Shown here piece after piece: positions 45,211 to 54,122 of a DNA stretch of 64,000 nucleotides (the stretch's first letter is position 1; the number at the start of each line of letters is the position of its first letter). The position numbers and the translations under genes were made by a program. Origin of the DNA: Symbiopectobacterium purcellii (lineage in GTDB: Bacteria; Pseudomonadota; Gammaproteobacteria; Enterobacterales; Enterobacteriaceae); contig NZ_CP081864.1 of assembly GCF_019797845.1 (NCBI RefSeq), positions 4,216,001 through 4,280,000 on the forward strand, read 5' to 3'. The notes below the pieces were generated by a model. It ran no database searches. It saw only the letters and a program-made list of their open reading frames with translations, and was not told where the DNA came from.

Positions 45211-45621
45211 TGATGCCTTAATTTATAATTAATAGATATAACTATTATATTAACACACAAAAAAACAAATGTGACAAGAGACACAAATAGCAGGTTGCCG
45301 AACGTGCTTAAATGAATTCCGCATAACAACACAATATATATTATTTATATGTGAATGCCAGGTTGCATAAATGGCATAGGGAACACGCATCTCAATAAAA
45401 CGATGTTAGCAGTATAAAGCTATTTTTCATTATCCACGTTATGCAGACCGGTGTGGCGCAAAGACACATTGCCGCATTGCTGCATTCATCTGCGAAAAAG
45501 GTATTCGCCCCTTTACTGTGCGAGTCGCGTCAACCTCTTTTTGGATGCGCTATTCGCGCACGCCCTATTCTGGGGTGGCAGGGGTTGGGAAATAATGCTT
45601 GTTAATCACTAAGGAATGATG
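45211..45621. promoter_or_regulatory. Divergent intergenic region with a CRP-like site
   Basis: These 411 bases separate the LysR gene from the secreted esterase gene. At 45270-45285 TGTGACAAGAGACACA matches nine of the ten defined bases of the CRP consensus. The region is otherwise AT-rich, and I see no gene or strong hairpin in the remainder. Confidence 0.45.
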
Positions 45622-46593
45622 ATGTCTACCAACAATAAATCGATGGCGCTGTGCCTGCTTTGTACTTTAGGGGGCTTATCCGCTACTGCCGCTATTGCAG
45701 ATGCGCCGTTACATACGTTATCCATAAAGAAGAGTGTTCCATCGGTAAAATTGATCTCCAACGTGGTTTTCTCTCAGGTGCAAATGCGCGGCTATTCCAA
45801 CGTGGCGCTAAAAATGGATATTTTGCAGCCTGAATCACCCAACGCCTTGCCCGCCGTGCTGTTTGTCACAGGCGGCGGTTTTATCAATGCCAACAAGGAT
45901 AATTACGTTCAACAGCGCTTGGCGATGGCTGAGGCAGGCTATGTGGTTGCCAGTATGGAATACCGTGTAGCACCGACCGTACTGTTTCCCGCACCGCTTG
46001 AAGATGTGAAATCAGCGGTACGTTATCTGCGAGCGCAGTCCGGAAAATTTGGTATTGATGGTGCACATATTGCGGTATTCGGCGCGTCGGCGGGCGGCTA
46101 TCTGGCCGCCTTCACCGGCACATCGAACGGCGACAAACAGTTTGATAAAGGGGAAAATCTGGATCAAAACAGCCAGGTTCAAGCGGTGATCGATTTCTAC
46201 GGACTCTCCGATTTGCTACGCGTCGGCGAGGGCTTCCCTGATGATGTGGTACAAAAACACACTTCCGCGTCAGCAACCGAGGCTATTTGGGTAAACGGCA
46301 CTTCCGTGTTCAACGATGGCGGCCCGATCACACGCTACCCTGAACGCGCTGCCGCTGCTAACCCCATCAATTACATTAACAGCAACACCCCTCCGTTCCT
46401 GATTATGCACGGCACCAAGGACACCATTGTCTCACCGCGCCAGACGGAAATACTGCATCAGGCATTATTACAAAAGGGCATTGATTCCACTTATTACTCG
46501 GTGAGCAATGCACAGCACGGCGGTGATTACTGGATGCAGCCAGAAATCATGAAAATTGTGATCCAGTTCTTGGATAAGCATTTAAAGGGCTAA
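45622..46593 (+). CDS. Secreted alpha/beta-hydrolase (esterase/lipase, hormone-sensitive lipase type)
   Basis: About 323 residues with a Sec signal peptide (MALCLLCTLGGLSATAAIADA). The alpha/beta-hydrolase domain shows the oxyanion motif TGGGFI (HGGG-like with T for H), nucleophile Ser in FGASAGGYLAAF, Asp in MHGTKDTIVSP and His in NAQHGGDYW. It would hydrolyse an ester in the periplasm; PNPLA or BD-FAE-type acyl esters are possible but not provable. Three ATG codons stand in a row; the third (45622) has the best distance from AAGGA. Monocistronic, followed by a hairpin. Confidence 0.85.
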   Translation: MSTNNKSMALCLLCTLGGLSATAAIADAPLHTLSIKKSVPSVKLISNVVFSQVQMRGYSNVALKMDILQPESPNALPAVLFVTGGGFINANKDNYVQQRLAMAEAGYVVASMEYRVAPTVLFPAPLEDVKSAVRYLRAQSGKFGIDGAHIAVFGASAGGYLAAFTGTSNGDKQFDKGENLDQNSQVQAVIDFYGLSDLLRVGEGFPDDVVQKHTSASATEAIWVNGTSVFNDGGPITRYPERAAAANPINYINSNTPPFLIMHGTKDTIVSPRQTEILHQALLQKGIDSTYYSVSNAQHGGDYWMQPEIMKIVIQFLDKHLKG

Positions 46594-46624
46594 TATTCAC
46601 ACTGTTTTAACGCATTCCGCACTT

Positions 46625-46651
46625 GCGCGTCTGAATATTCAGACGCGCTTT
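46625..46651 (+). terminator. Terminator after the secreted esterase gene
   Basis: A perfect 24-base palindrome with arms GCGCGTCTGAAT / ATTCAGACGCGC followed by TTT lies 32 bases after the stop. Confidence 0.75.
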
Positions 46652-47145
46652 CCGCCGTAAACGCTGATACTCTCACATCACCGTTTTCATCAATTATTTA
46701 TAAGCCGATCACACTATTTCTCGCTAATAAAAATGATTCTCAATTGACTCTATTACATTATTTACTTTTCATTCACAGTTGCTCATTATATTTAATTACA
46801 CGCTATATTTATCTTCCTGAAATTTATAATAAATCCAGATAACTTTTATATTAACCTTCAAACCCGCAAATGTGATTTACTGCACACTCTAATCACTATG
46901 AGGTATGGTCAAATAAATCCCATAGGAAGCTCATGGTTTACGTGCGTCTTATATTTTTTATCGATAAAAAATTTCTGATGCCTGCTGGGTACCGATATAA
47001 AAAGTTTTTGTTCACTGTCTCAGGGGAGTTCTTCCACACTGCGTCACAACGAATCAGACATTACAAAAGCCAATCACCCGACGATTTTTCGGTACCGACA
47101 TCAGCATGACTACATCAACTAGCATTCAATACTGAAGGTGATGTT
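46652..47145. promoter_or_regulatory. Long AT-rich leader of the NrfC/NrfD-like operon, with CRP-like site
   Basis: Nearly 500 bases with no convincing gene. TGTGATTTACTGCACA at 46871-46886 matches nine of ten defined CRP bases. The rest is strongly AT-rich, in contrast to its neighbours. A GAAGGTGAT ribosome-binding region precedes the first gene. An anaerobic activator site (FNR-type TTGAT-N4-ATCAA) was sought; I see none that fits well. Confidence 0.45.
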
Positions 47146-47859
47146 ATGGAAGATCATTCCCGCCGCCGATTTCTTGCCTACATGGGGAGTGCCATTTTTG
47201 TGACTGGCAGTTCCTCATTGGCATTAGCAAATGAGGCTGCACCGCAAAACGCCACACCCGCTACCGGCACTCCGAAAGGGGTACGCTATGGCATGCTGCA
47301 CAACGAGTCACTGTGTATCGGCTGTAAAGCCTGTATCGGTGCCTGTAAAGAGACCAACAATGTTCCCGATGGCGTTACCCGCCTCGAGATCCTGACCTCG
47401 GTGAATATTCCGCGTACCTCGACCAGTCGTGCTGTACGCCAATATTTCCGTAAATCCTGCCAGCATTGTGAAAACCCGCCGTGCGTTTCCGTGTGCCCGA
47501 CCGGCGCTTCCTTTAAGGATGCGCTTACCGGCATCGTTGACGTTAACGACAAGCGCTGCGTAGGCTGCCGCTATTGCATCGCGGCTTGCCCTTACCACGT
47601 GCGCTTTATCAACCCGGTAACCAATACCGCCGATAAGTGCAACTTCTGCCGTGAGACCAATCTGGCCGCAGGCAAAAAACCAGCCTGCGTCGAGATCTGT
47701 CCGACCCACGCACTGGTGTTCGGTGATTTGAACGATCCGGCCAGCGATATTTCTCAAATGATCCTCGCCAACCCGACCTATCGTTCCAAGGTGTATCTGG
47801 GCACCGAGCCGCAGCTCTATCGCATTCCTGGCAAACGCGGGGTAATCGACAATGCATAA
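47146..47859 (+). CDS. NrfC-like periplasmic 4Fe-4S electron-transfer protein (Tat-exported)
   Basis: 237 residues. The N-terminus has a twin-arginine signal (SRRRFLAYMG). Four cysteine clusters follow: CIGCKACIGAC, CQHCENPPCVSVC, CVGCRYCIAAC and CNFC with downstream CVEIC, giving four [4Fe-4S] centres as in NrfC/DmsB-type subunits. It would carry electrons from the membrane protein NrfD, encoded next with an eight-base overlap, to a periplasmic acceptor. No nrfA or nrfB cytochrome gene is here, so the acceptor is probably the flavoprotein pair encoded downstream. Confidence 0.92.
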   Translation: MEDHSRRRFLAYMGSAIFVTGSSSLALANEAAPQNATPATGTPKGVRYGMLHNESLCIGCKACIGACKETNNVPDGVTRLEILTSVNIPRTSTSRAVRQYFRKSCQHCENPPCVSVCPTGASFKDALTGIVDVNDKRCVGCRYCIAACPYHVRFINPVTNTADKCNFCRETNLAAGKKPACVEICPTHALVFGDLNDPASDISQMILANPTYRSKVYLGTEPQLYRIPGKRGVIDNA

Positions 47860-48814
47860 TGCTTTCCACTTCGACACGCTGGTATGGGACTGGCCCATTG
47901 CCATCTATCTGCTTTTGGTGGGCATTTCCGCAGGCATGATCACCCTGACGATGCTGCTGAAACATTACGTGCCCACCGAGTACAGCGGCAAGAACCCTAT
48001 CGTTATCGCGACAGCTATCGTGGCACCGTTATCGGTGATGGTCGGTCTGATTATTCTGATCTTCCACCTGACGCGCCCGATGACCTTCTGGTACCTGATG
48101 GTGTTCTATAACCCTGGTTCCATCATGTCGCTCGGTGTGATGCTGTTTCAGGTCTACTTCGTGTTTATCATCCTGTGGCTGGTCAGCCTGTACCGTGATG
48201 AACTGCTGACGCTGGTGAGCAAATTCAATAACGGTGGCTTGCTCTCTCTGGTGCGTAACCTGAGTGCCATTATCCAGAAACGTATCAGTTGGTTTGAAAA
48301 CACACTGTTGGTGCTGGCAATCCTGTTGGGCTGCTATACCGGTTTCCTGTTGTCAGCGCTCAAATCCTTCCCGATGCTGAACAACCCGGTACTGCCGGTG
48401 CTGTTTCTCGCCTCGGGCACCACGTCAGGCATTGCGGTGGCGCTGCTGGCCGGAGCCTTTAATCGCCGGTTTATTGCCGAACATCAGGGCACACTGCATT
48501 TCATCCACAAGATTGAAAACCCAGTGGTGTTTGCAGAGATCTTCTTGCTGTTTGCCTTCTTTGTCGGGCTGTTGTTGGGCGGCGGTCAGAAAACCCTGTC
48601 GGCGCACAACGCACTGAGCGGGTTCTGGGGCGGCGTATTCTGGATTGGGGTTATCGGCGTAGGCATTGCGGTTCCGCTGATTGCCGGGTTCCTGAAGAAC
48701 CACGACAGTGTGCCAAGCCGCAAGCACATCGCGTTTATGGCGGGTCTCAGTCTGCTCGGTGTGTTCCTGCTGCGTATGTTTGTACTGTACGCCGGCCAGA
48801 TGACAGTAGCCTAA
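47852..48814 (+). CDS. NrfD-like quinol-oxidising membrane subunit
   Basis: 320 residues, eight or nine membrane helices, of the NrfD/PsrC family (WDWPIAIYLLLVGISAGMITLTMLLKHY, ILLGCYTGFLLSALKSFPML, FWGGVFWIGVIGVGIAVPLIAGF). Such proteins take electrons from menaquinol or ubiquinol and pass them to a partner NrfC-type iron-sulfur protein. Its start overlaps the iron-sulfur gene by eight bases; the MFS gene starts three bases after its stop. The operon thus contains a complete quinol-to-periplasm electron path. Confidence 0.92.
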   Translation: MHNAFHFDTLVWDWPIAIYLLLVGISAGMITLTMLLKHYVPTEYSGKNPIVIATAIVAPLSVMVGLIILIFHLTRPMTFWYLMVFYNPGSIMSLGVMLFQVYFVFIILWLVSLYRDELLTLVSKFNNGGLLSLVRNLSAIIQKRISWFENTLLVLAILLGCYTGFLLSALKSFPMLNNPVLPVLFLASGTTSGIAVALLAGAFNRRFIAEHQGTLHFIHKIENPVVFAEIFLLFAFFVGLLLGGGQKTLSAHNALSGFWGGVFWIGVIGVGIAVPLIAGFLKNHDSVPSRKHIAFMAGLSLLGVFLLRMFVLYAGQMTVA

Positions 48815-48817
48815 ACC

Positions 48818-50194
48818 ATGAAGACGTCGTGGACCCTGTTCTGGATTGCATCTATCACTTTTTTTATGCAATCCGTCGACACGACGATGTTGTATATCGC
48901 ACTGCCAGCCATTGCGGAGGCGTTTCACCAACCGGTGCTGCATATGGAGTTGATCGTTATCTCCTATGTTGTCACCGTGGTGGCTTTCACCCCCGTTAAT
49001 GGCTGGATGGCAGAGCGACTGGGTGAACGCAACACCTACCTTGTCGCCATCGCCATTTTTATGATCGGCTCGCTGCTGTGTGTCACCGCGACCTCTATCG
49101 TCAGTTTGAGCGCGTTTCGGTTTATACAAGGGATTGGCGGCGCGTTGATGCTGCCGATAATCAGAACCATCATTTTGAGGACCACGCCAGATACCATGAA
49201 ACTCCTATTCCTCAACCGCATTACCCTGCTGGGGTTACTGGGCACCATGATTGGCCCGGTGGTGGGGAGTTTGATGGTCAATATGCTGTCGTGGCGTCTG
49301 ATTTTTGTACTGAATATTCCTCTGTGCCTGGTCTGTCTGTGGCTTGCCAGAACACATATTCCCGCCAGTATGCAGGTTCCGCATTTTCGCGGAGACACCT
49401 ACAAGCTGATGCTGCTGGTCGGCATGCTGTTCCTTGGCACCTTTCTGCTGACGGCGATGCCGAAAAACATTATCAGCCTCCCACTGAGCGCCGCGTTGGC
49501 CCTCGGCGGATTCGGCCTGGCATTCCTATACTTCAAACGTGATGTGCTTGCCGCACGGCCTCAATCGCGTGAAAACCTGTTTACCATTAAAACGTTTTCC
49601 ATCGGTGTGACCAGCGGTATCGTCACGCGCATTTTACTCTCTTCAATACCGGTGGTGATGTCGCTGATGTTGCAAACCCAATTAGCGTATGAGCCCGCCA
49701 CCGTCAGCTTGATTTTACTGCTGTTTTCCAGCGGTGCCCTGCTCTCTAAACTGGGCTTTGAACCACTGATCAAACGGATTGGCTACCGCAAGCTGCTGCT
49801 GCACACCACGGTCTTTACCTCACTGTGTATTTTTGCCATGGGTGCCGCCGTGCAGGAGAACGCCACCCTCTTCATCGGTATTATTGCCGTGCTGCTCGGC
49901 ATTCTGATTTCGACGCTGCATTCCGCAGAGATCACACTGGCCTTCAGCAACCTGAGTCACCATACCTATAACAACGGCAATAACATTATGACGGTGACTC
50001 AGTTGCTCTCCATTATGGTTAGCATGGCGTTAACCTTTCCCATGCTGCGTTTTCTTACCCGCATGGAGAGCACCATTAATGTAAACAGCTTCAGTTTGTT
50101 ATTTATTTTACTCGGTATCGGATTACCCATTTGTTGTTTTATATTCATGCATCTCAATGAAGATGACGGCCATCATTTTATTCATGGGAGATAA
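48818..50194 (+). CDS. MFS transporter of the DHA2-like group
   Basis: A 458-residue transporter with 12-14 predicted helices: FFMQSVDTTMLYIALPAIAEAFH, NGWMAERLGERNTYL, IQGIGGALMLPIIRTIIL, resembling HsrA/MdtD-like drug:H+ antiporters. It lies three bases after the nrfD-like gene and before the flavoproteins, so it is part of the respiratory set. It may move the reduced or oxidised substrate across the inner membrane, or export an inhibitory compound; that role is inferred from position only. Confidence 0.87.
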   Translation: MKTSWTLFWIASITFFMQSVDTTMLYIALPAIAEAFHQPVLHMELIVISYVVTVVAFTPVNGWMAERLGERNTYLVAIAIFMIGSLLCVTATSIVSLSAFRFIQGIGGALMLPIIRTIILRTTPDTMKLLFLNRITLLGLLGTMIGPVVGSLMVNMLSWRLIFVLNIPLCLVCLWLARTHIPASMQVPHFRGDTYKLMLLVGMLFLGTFLLTAMPKNIISLPLSAALALGGFGLAFLYFKRDVLAARPQSRENLFTIKTFSIGVTSGIVTRILLSSIPVVMSLMLQTQLAYEPATVSLILLLFSSGALLSKLGFEPLIKRIGYRKLLLHTTVFTSLCIFAMGAAVQENATLFIGIIAVLLGILISTLHSAEITLAFSNLSHHTYNNGNNIMTVTQLLSIMVSMALTFPMLRFLTRMESTINVNSFSLLFILLGIGLPICCFIFMHLNEDDGHHFIHGR

Positions 50195-50269
50195 AGGAGA
50201 GCACGCGTAATTATTTTTCCGTTCAATATTACATTGAATATTTATACACTTTTTATTGGAACCGTTGAT

Positions 50270-50617
50270 ATGAAAGCATTTCAGGGTACGGCAGCCTTTT
50301 GTCTGCTGATTGCATCAAGCTTCGCTTTTGCAGACGGCGATTTTAAAGCAGGCACCTATTCTTCCGCCAGCACCGGTATCGGTGGTGACGTTACTGTCAC
50401 ACTCGATGTGGATGCACAAGGGAAAATCAATAAAGCCACGGTTGACGCGCCTTCTGAAACACCAGAAGTGGGTGGTGAAGCAGCAAAAGTGTTGGCTAAA
50501 AGCTTTGTTGAAAAACAGAGCGTCAACATTGATGGCGTGTCTGGCTCTACGTTAACCAGCGAAGCTGCATTAGAAGCGGCAGGCAACGCGTATAATCAAG
50601 CAAAAGTCACTAAATAA
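50270..50617 (+). CDS. Secreted FMN-binding domain protein with flavinylation motif
   Basis: About 115 residues: signal peptide (KAFQGTAAFCLLIASSFAFA) then one FMN-bind domain (AGTYSSASTGIGGDVTVTLDV). The C-terminal motif DGVSGSTLTS matches the ApbE recognition pattern, with Thr94 as the expected site of covalent FMN attachment. Such domains are usually fused to the N-terminus of urocanate/fumarate-type flavoreductases; here it is a separate protein encoded before the FAD subunit. It would pass electrons from the NrfC-like protein to the FAD subunit. An upstream in-frame ATG (50234) would add a hydrophobic extension and is less likely. Confidence 0.9.
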   Translation: MKAFQGTAAFCLLIASSFAFADGDFKAGTYSSASTGIGGDVTVTLDVDAQGKINKATVDAPSETPEVGGEAAKVLAKSFVEKQSVNIDGVSGSTLTSEAALEAAGNAYNQAKVTK

Positions 50618-50836
50618 CTGTTATTTATTTCTCGCAGCCTCGCTGCAAAATGAATATTTAAATTAAACATTCCTGCTGAATAATACCGGCAGGATAGTGA
50701 CTACGCGTTATTTCTTTTTTACCTTAAAAAGGATAACGCGAGCATGGCCCCCTTTTGCCAAAAACAAGGCGGGGAATAATAAGAGTAAAACCATCGCATC
50801 AATATTTTTATTACAACCATTGAGAGTGGAGAGTAT
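50618..50836. other. Intergenic gap between FMN-domain gene and FAD reductase gene
   Basis: 219 AT-rich bases. An imperfect stem around CCTGC...GCAGG (about 50671-50694) may attenuate transcription. Otherwise nothing is recognised. Confidence 0.35.
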
Positions 50837-52351
50837 ATGAAAATAGTCAGGAGAACGCTGATCGCAGCCGCCTGTTTATCGCTGTTGGGTACCGGTGCTG
50901 TCAATGCAGAAACTATCGTAAAAACGGCTGACGTAGTAATTATTGGTGCCGGAGCTTCAGGCACATCCGCCACCATGGCCGCAGCCGAAAAAGGCGCGAA
51001 AGTTATTCTGTTGGAAAAACAAGGTGTGGTCGGCGGCACCGGGAATTTTGCGGAAGGGATCTTCGCCGCAAACAGTTCCATGCAAAAACGTCAGGGGATT
51101 ATCGTCACCCCAGACATGGCGTTCAAAACCATCATGGAATACAGCCACTGGCTGGCTAACCCGTTCGTGGTTCGTGCGTTTGTTAACCGTTCTGCCGATA
51201 CCATCGAATGGGTGAAATCCAAAGGCATCAAGTTCGAATACATCGGCCCTGGGGGGCCAGGCGGGATGTTGACCTGGCACGTTATTGACGGTCCGGGCCA
51301 CGGTCGTTTCCTGATCAAAACCTTCCATGAGCAGTTTAAAAACATGGATGTCACCACCATGGAGAAAACCGCAGGTAAAGACTTGATCGTGAAAGACGGC
51401 AAAGTCACTGGCGTGACGGCGCAAGACGAGCAAGGCAACACCATCCAGATCGATGCCAAAGCGGTTATCGTCGCCACCGGTGGTTATGCCAACAACAAAG
51501 AGATGCTGCAAAAATACGTCGCCTTCCCAGATACCATTATGGTGGGCAACGTCGGTAAAGATGGCGACGGGATCAAAATGGCCTGGAAAGCCGGTGCCAA
51601 AGATGAAGGCATGGGTGTACTGCAAGCATACCGCCCTGGCCTGCCAGACTACGCGCCAAACTCCCACATGCTGGCCGCAGCGCGCCAACCTTATCTGTGG
51701 GTAGATACCCATGGACGTCGTTTTACCGATGAATCCAACGTCATCATTTGGCCTCACTCCGGTAATGCGCTCTCCAAAGCGGGCGGCATCATGTATTCCA
51801 TCTTTGATGAAACCTCACGTAAACATTACGTAGAAGACGGGATCGACGTGCCCATCGGTGAATGGGTTATCGCCAACACCAAGCTCACCAAGTTTGACGA
51901 TGAGTTTGATAAAGAGCTCCAGAAAAACCGCGGTTTTGTCTACAAGGCACAAACGCTGGACGCACTGGCTAAAGCCATGGGCGTTGACGCCAGCGTGCTG
52001 AAAGAGACTATCGATCAGAACAACGTCTTTGCCGCGCAAAAACGTGATGAAGTGTTCAACAAGAACATGGATTACCTGCGTCCGGTGAAAACCGGGCCGT
52101 TCTATGCCGTTAAAATGCAGCCTGCCGCACTCGGCACGCTGGGCGGCGTGAAAATTAACGAGAAGATGCATGCCATCAACAAGGACGGCAATGCCATCCC
52201 AGGTCTGTATGTCACCGGTAATGACGCAGGCGGCATGTACGGCGACACTTACGATCTGCTGTTAGGCGGCGGCACCTTCGGTTTCGCCCTGAACTCAGGC
52301 CGTATTGCCGCAGAAAGCGCGTTGGATTACATGCACTTCAAAAAACAATAA
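50837..52351 (+). CDS. Periplasmic FAD-dependent reductase (fumarate/urocanate reductase superfamily), substrate unknown
   Basis: 504 residues with a Sec signal peptide (LIAAACLSLLGTGAVNAE) and the FAD-binding FrdA fold: VVIIGAGASGTSATMAAAEKGAKVILLEKQ, VGGTGNFAEGIFA, AVIVATGGYANN, and C-terminal GLYVTGNDAGGMYGDTYDLLLGGG. Compared from memory with Shewanella fumarate reductase FccA, the catalytic Arg402 region (NEITTRD) reads DESNVII here, the HHTMGG His reads LGTLGG, and the ANRLGGN Arg reads TYDLLLGG. The His365 position reads Tyr (QAYRP), as in urocanate reductase. Fumarate is therefore unlikely. It lacks the usual N-terminal FMN domain, which is encoded separately upstream. Confidence 0.88.
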   Translation: MKIVRRTLIAAACLSLLGTGAVNAETIVKTADVVIIGAGASGTSATMAAAEKGAKVILLEKQGVVGGTGNFAEGIFAANSSMQKRQGIIVTPDMAFKTIMEYSHWLANPFVVRAFVNRSADTIEWVKSKGIKFEYIGPGGPGGMLTWHVIDGPGHGRFLIKTFHEQFKNMDVTTMEKTAGKDLIVKDGKVTGVTAQDEQGNTIQIDAKAVIVATGGYANNKEMLQKYVAFPDTIMVGNVGKDGDGIKMAWKAGAKDEGMGVLQAYRPGLPDYAPNSHMLAAARQPYLWVDTHGRRFTDESNVIIWPHSGNALSKAGGIMYSIFDETSRKHYVEDGIDVPIGEWVIANTKLTKFDDEFDKELQKNRGFVYKAQTLDALAKAMGVDASVLKETIDQNNVFAAQKRDEVFNKNMDYLRPVKTGPFYAVKMQPAALGTLGGVKINEKMHAINKDGNAIPGLYVTGNDAGGMYGDTYDLLLGGGTFGFALNSGRIAAESALDYMHFKKQ

Positions 52352-52362
52352 TCCTGCTCGCC

Positions 52363-52397
52363 AGCAACCTGCGCCGTTAAGGGCAGGTTGCTCTTTT
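52363..52397 (+). terminator. Intrinsic terminator after the FAD reductase gene
   Basis: A ten-base-pair stem AGCAACCTGC / GCAGGTTGCT with a ten-base loop, followed by CTTTT. It lies between the reductase and convergent alkB. Confidence 0.8.
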
Positions 52398-52399
52398 CA

Positions 52400-53038
52400 C
52401 TATCCCGCCTTACGAAATGTCAGATTAAACCGGTAATCTTCCGTTCCTGCTTTGATAGCCTGCACACCGTGAAAACGCAGGCGTGACGGCCCGCCCCACA
52501 CCAGCACATCCCCCTGCGTCAGCGGGATACGCTGTACAGCATCGCTGCGTTGCATACCGCCAAACTGAAAGATGGCCGGTAACCCGAGCGACACGGAAAC
52601 AATCGGCTGCGAGAAATCCCGCTCATTTTTATCCTGATGCAACGACATCCGGCTGCCTACCGCATAGCGATTCATCAGGCACGCATCGGCAACAAAGTCA
52701 GGAAACCCCGCCTCATACGCGGCCTGTTGCGCCAGTTGAGCAAACAGCAGCGGCATCGCAGGCCAGGGCAATCCCGTAAGAGGATCGTGGCGCGCATAGC
52801 GATAACCCTGGACATCTGTCACCCAGCCCAGTGAGCCGCAATTGCTCATGGCGGCCGACATGACAAAACCGCCCGGCGTGGTCATCTGTCGAAACGGCGC
52901 CACGCGCGTCAGTTGATCAATCATCTGCATTAACGCTGGCGCACTCTCAGCGGCGAACCCGCGCAGCACCACGGCGCCCGGTGCCAGCGTCTGCGTCCAG
53001 CGCGGTGTGCCCTTGTGGGCAAACAGATCATCCATCAT
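52400..53038 (-). CDS. alkB: DNA oxidative demethylase AlkB
   Basis: About 212 residues (E. coli AlkB 216). A 2-oxoglutarate/Fe(II) dioxygenase that repairs 1-methyladenine and 3-methylcytosine in DNA. Visible are the iron-binding LHQDKNE (HxD), distal His in LRFHGV, 2-oxoglutarate Arg in YRFNLTFR, and CLMNRYAVGSRMSLH. The ATG at 53038 overlaps the end of ada, so the two are coupled as in E. coli; the longer frame from 53113 lies inside ada and is rejected. Confidence 0.96.
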   Translation of the reverse strand: MMDDLFAHKGTPRWTQTLAPGAVVLRGFAAESAPALMQMIDQLTRVAPFRQMTTPGGFVMSAAMSNCGSLGWVTDVQGYRYARHDPLTGLPWPAMPLLFAQLAQQAAYEAGFPDFVADACLMNRYAVGSRMSLHQDKNERDFSQPIVSVSLGLPAIFQFGGMQRSDAVQRIPLTQGDVLVWGGPSRLRFHGVQAIKAGTEDYRFNLTFRKAG

Positions 53039-54122
53039 GGGATCCTTTAGCCTCGCTCTCCAGCAGTTGGCGTTTACGCGCGATGCCCCACCGATAGCCT
53101 GACAACGCACCATCGGTGCGAATCACCCGATGGCAAGGGACAATCACCGCCAGGCGGTTGGCGGCGCATGCGCCAGCCACCGCGCGCACCGCGTCTGGCT
53201 GACCAATTTTTTCAGCCACATCGCGGTAGCTGAGCGTGGTTCCCCGGGGAATGTCTCGCAGAGCCTGCCAGACACGCAGTTGAAACGCCGTGCCACGAAT
53301 ATCGAGGGGTAACGCCAACGGAGCCCCCGGTGAATCAATAGCGCGAATGACCAGCGCCATGCGTTGCTCAAACGTCGCATCGCCTGCAACCAACGTCGCA
53401 TTGGCAAACAGCGCGTGCAGCTCGTTTATCAATGCAGTGGCATCATCTCCCAGTAAAACAGCGCAGACCCCGCGCTCGCTCTCCGCCACCAGAGTAGCCC
53501 CCAGCGAGCATGCACCAATAGCAAAATGAATCGTCATGCCCTGCCCCTTGTGTTTAAAACTGCGCGGCGGCATGCCCAGCAGTTGATGGGATTCCTGATA
53601 GAACTGCTCGCTGGAATGAAAACCCGCCGCCAATGCGGCTTGCGTTACCGGCGCATTACCACTCAGCAAGGCGCGCACACGCTGACCACGCAACGCGGCA
53701 GCATAACGCTTTGGCGTTACGCCAACCTGAGCTTTAAACAGCCGGTGAAAATGGTAGGGGCTGATACCCACCGCCGTTGCCACCTGCGCCAACGTCAGCG
53801 ATGTCTCGGCCTGCGCCATCAGTTGGCAGGCGTGCGTAATAGCCGCACCTTGCCGCTGCTCACGGGACGGGTTTCCTGGGCAGCAACGCTTACAGGGCCG
53901 GAACCCGGCCCGCCGCGCCGCCTCCGCATCCACAAAGAACTGCACGTTTTCCCGCAGCGGCAATCGGGATGCGCAGGAAGGCATACAAAATATCCCCGTG
54001 GTTTTAACGCCATAGACAAAGCGACCGTCAGCCTGTTTATCACGTCGGCACAGGGCATCCCACCAGCTATTTTCGCGTTGAGCACGTTCTTCCTCTGGAA
54101 AAGCGCGTTCGTTTGTCGACAT
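53028..54122 (-). CDS. ada: Ada: methylphosphotriester/O6-methylguanine methyltransferase and regulator
   Basis: About 364 residues. N-terminal Ada zinc domain with the acceptor Cys in GIFCMPSCASR and further ligands in FRPCKRCCPG; AraC-type helix-turn-helix (LAQVATAVGISPYHFHRLFKAQVGVTPKRYAAALR); C-terminal methyltransferase with the acceptor Cys in VIVPCHRVIRTDGALSGYRWG. It repairs alkylated DNA and, once methylated, activates ada-alkB and alkA. The ATG at 54122 has GAGG six bases upstream; a GTG lies one codon earlier. Confidence 0.96.
   Translation of the reverse strand: MSTNERAFPEEERAQRENSWWDALCRRDKQADGRFVYGVKTTGIFCMPSCASRLPLRENVQFFVDAEAARRAGFRPCKRCCPGNPSREQRQGAAITHACQLMAQAETSLTLAQVATAVGISPYHFHRLFKAQVGVTPKRYAAALRGQRVRALLSGNAPVTQAALAAGFHSSEQFYQESHQLLGMPPRSFKHKGQGMTIHFAIGACSLGATLVAESERGVCAVLLGDDATALINELHALFANATLVAGDATFEQRMALVIRAIDSPGAPLALPLDIRGTAFQLRVWQALRDIPRGTTLSYRDVAEKIGQPDAVRAVAGACAANRLAVIVPCHRVIRTDGALSGYRWGIARKRQLLESEAKGSHDG

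Noticed and set aside
47146..48814. Nitrite reduction (nrf) operon
   Set aside because: The NrfC- and NrfD-like genes are present but no nrfA, nrfB or heme-lyase genes are. The downstream genes are flavoproteins.
50837..52351. Calling the FAD reductase a urocanate reductase because hut genes are in the same window
   Set aside because: The hut island is 25 kb away with its own operators, and most catalytic residues shared by urocanate and fumarate reductases are not in place. Only the Tyr at the His365 position fits.
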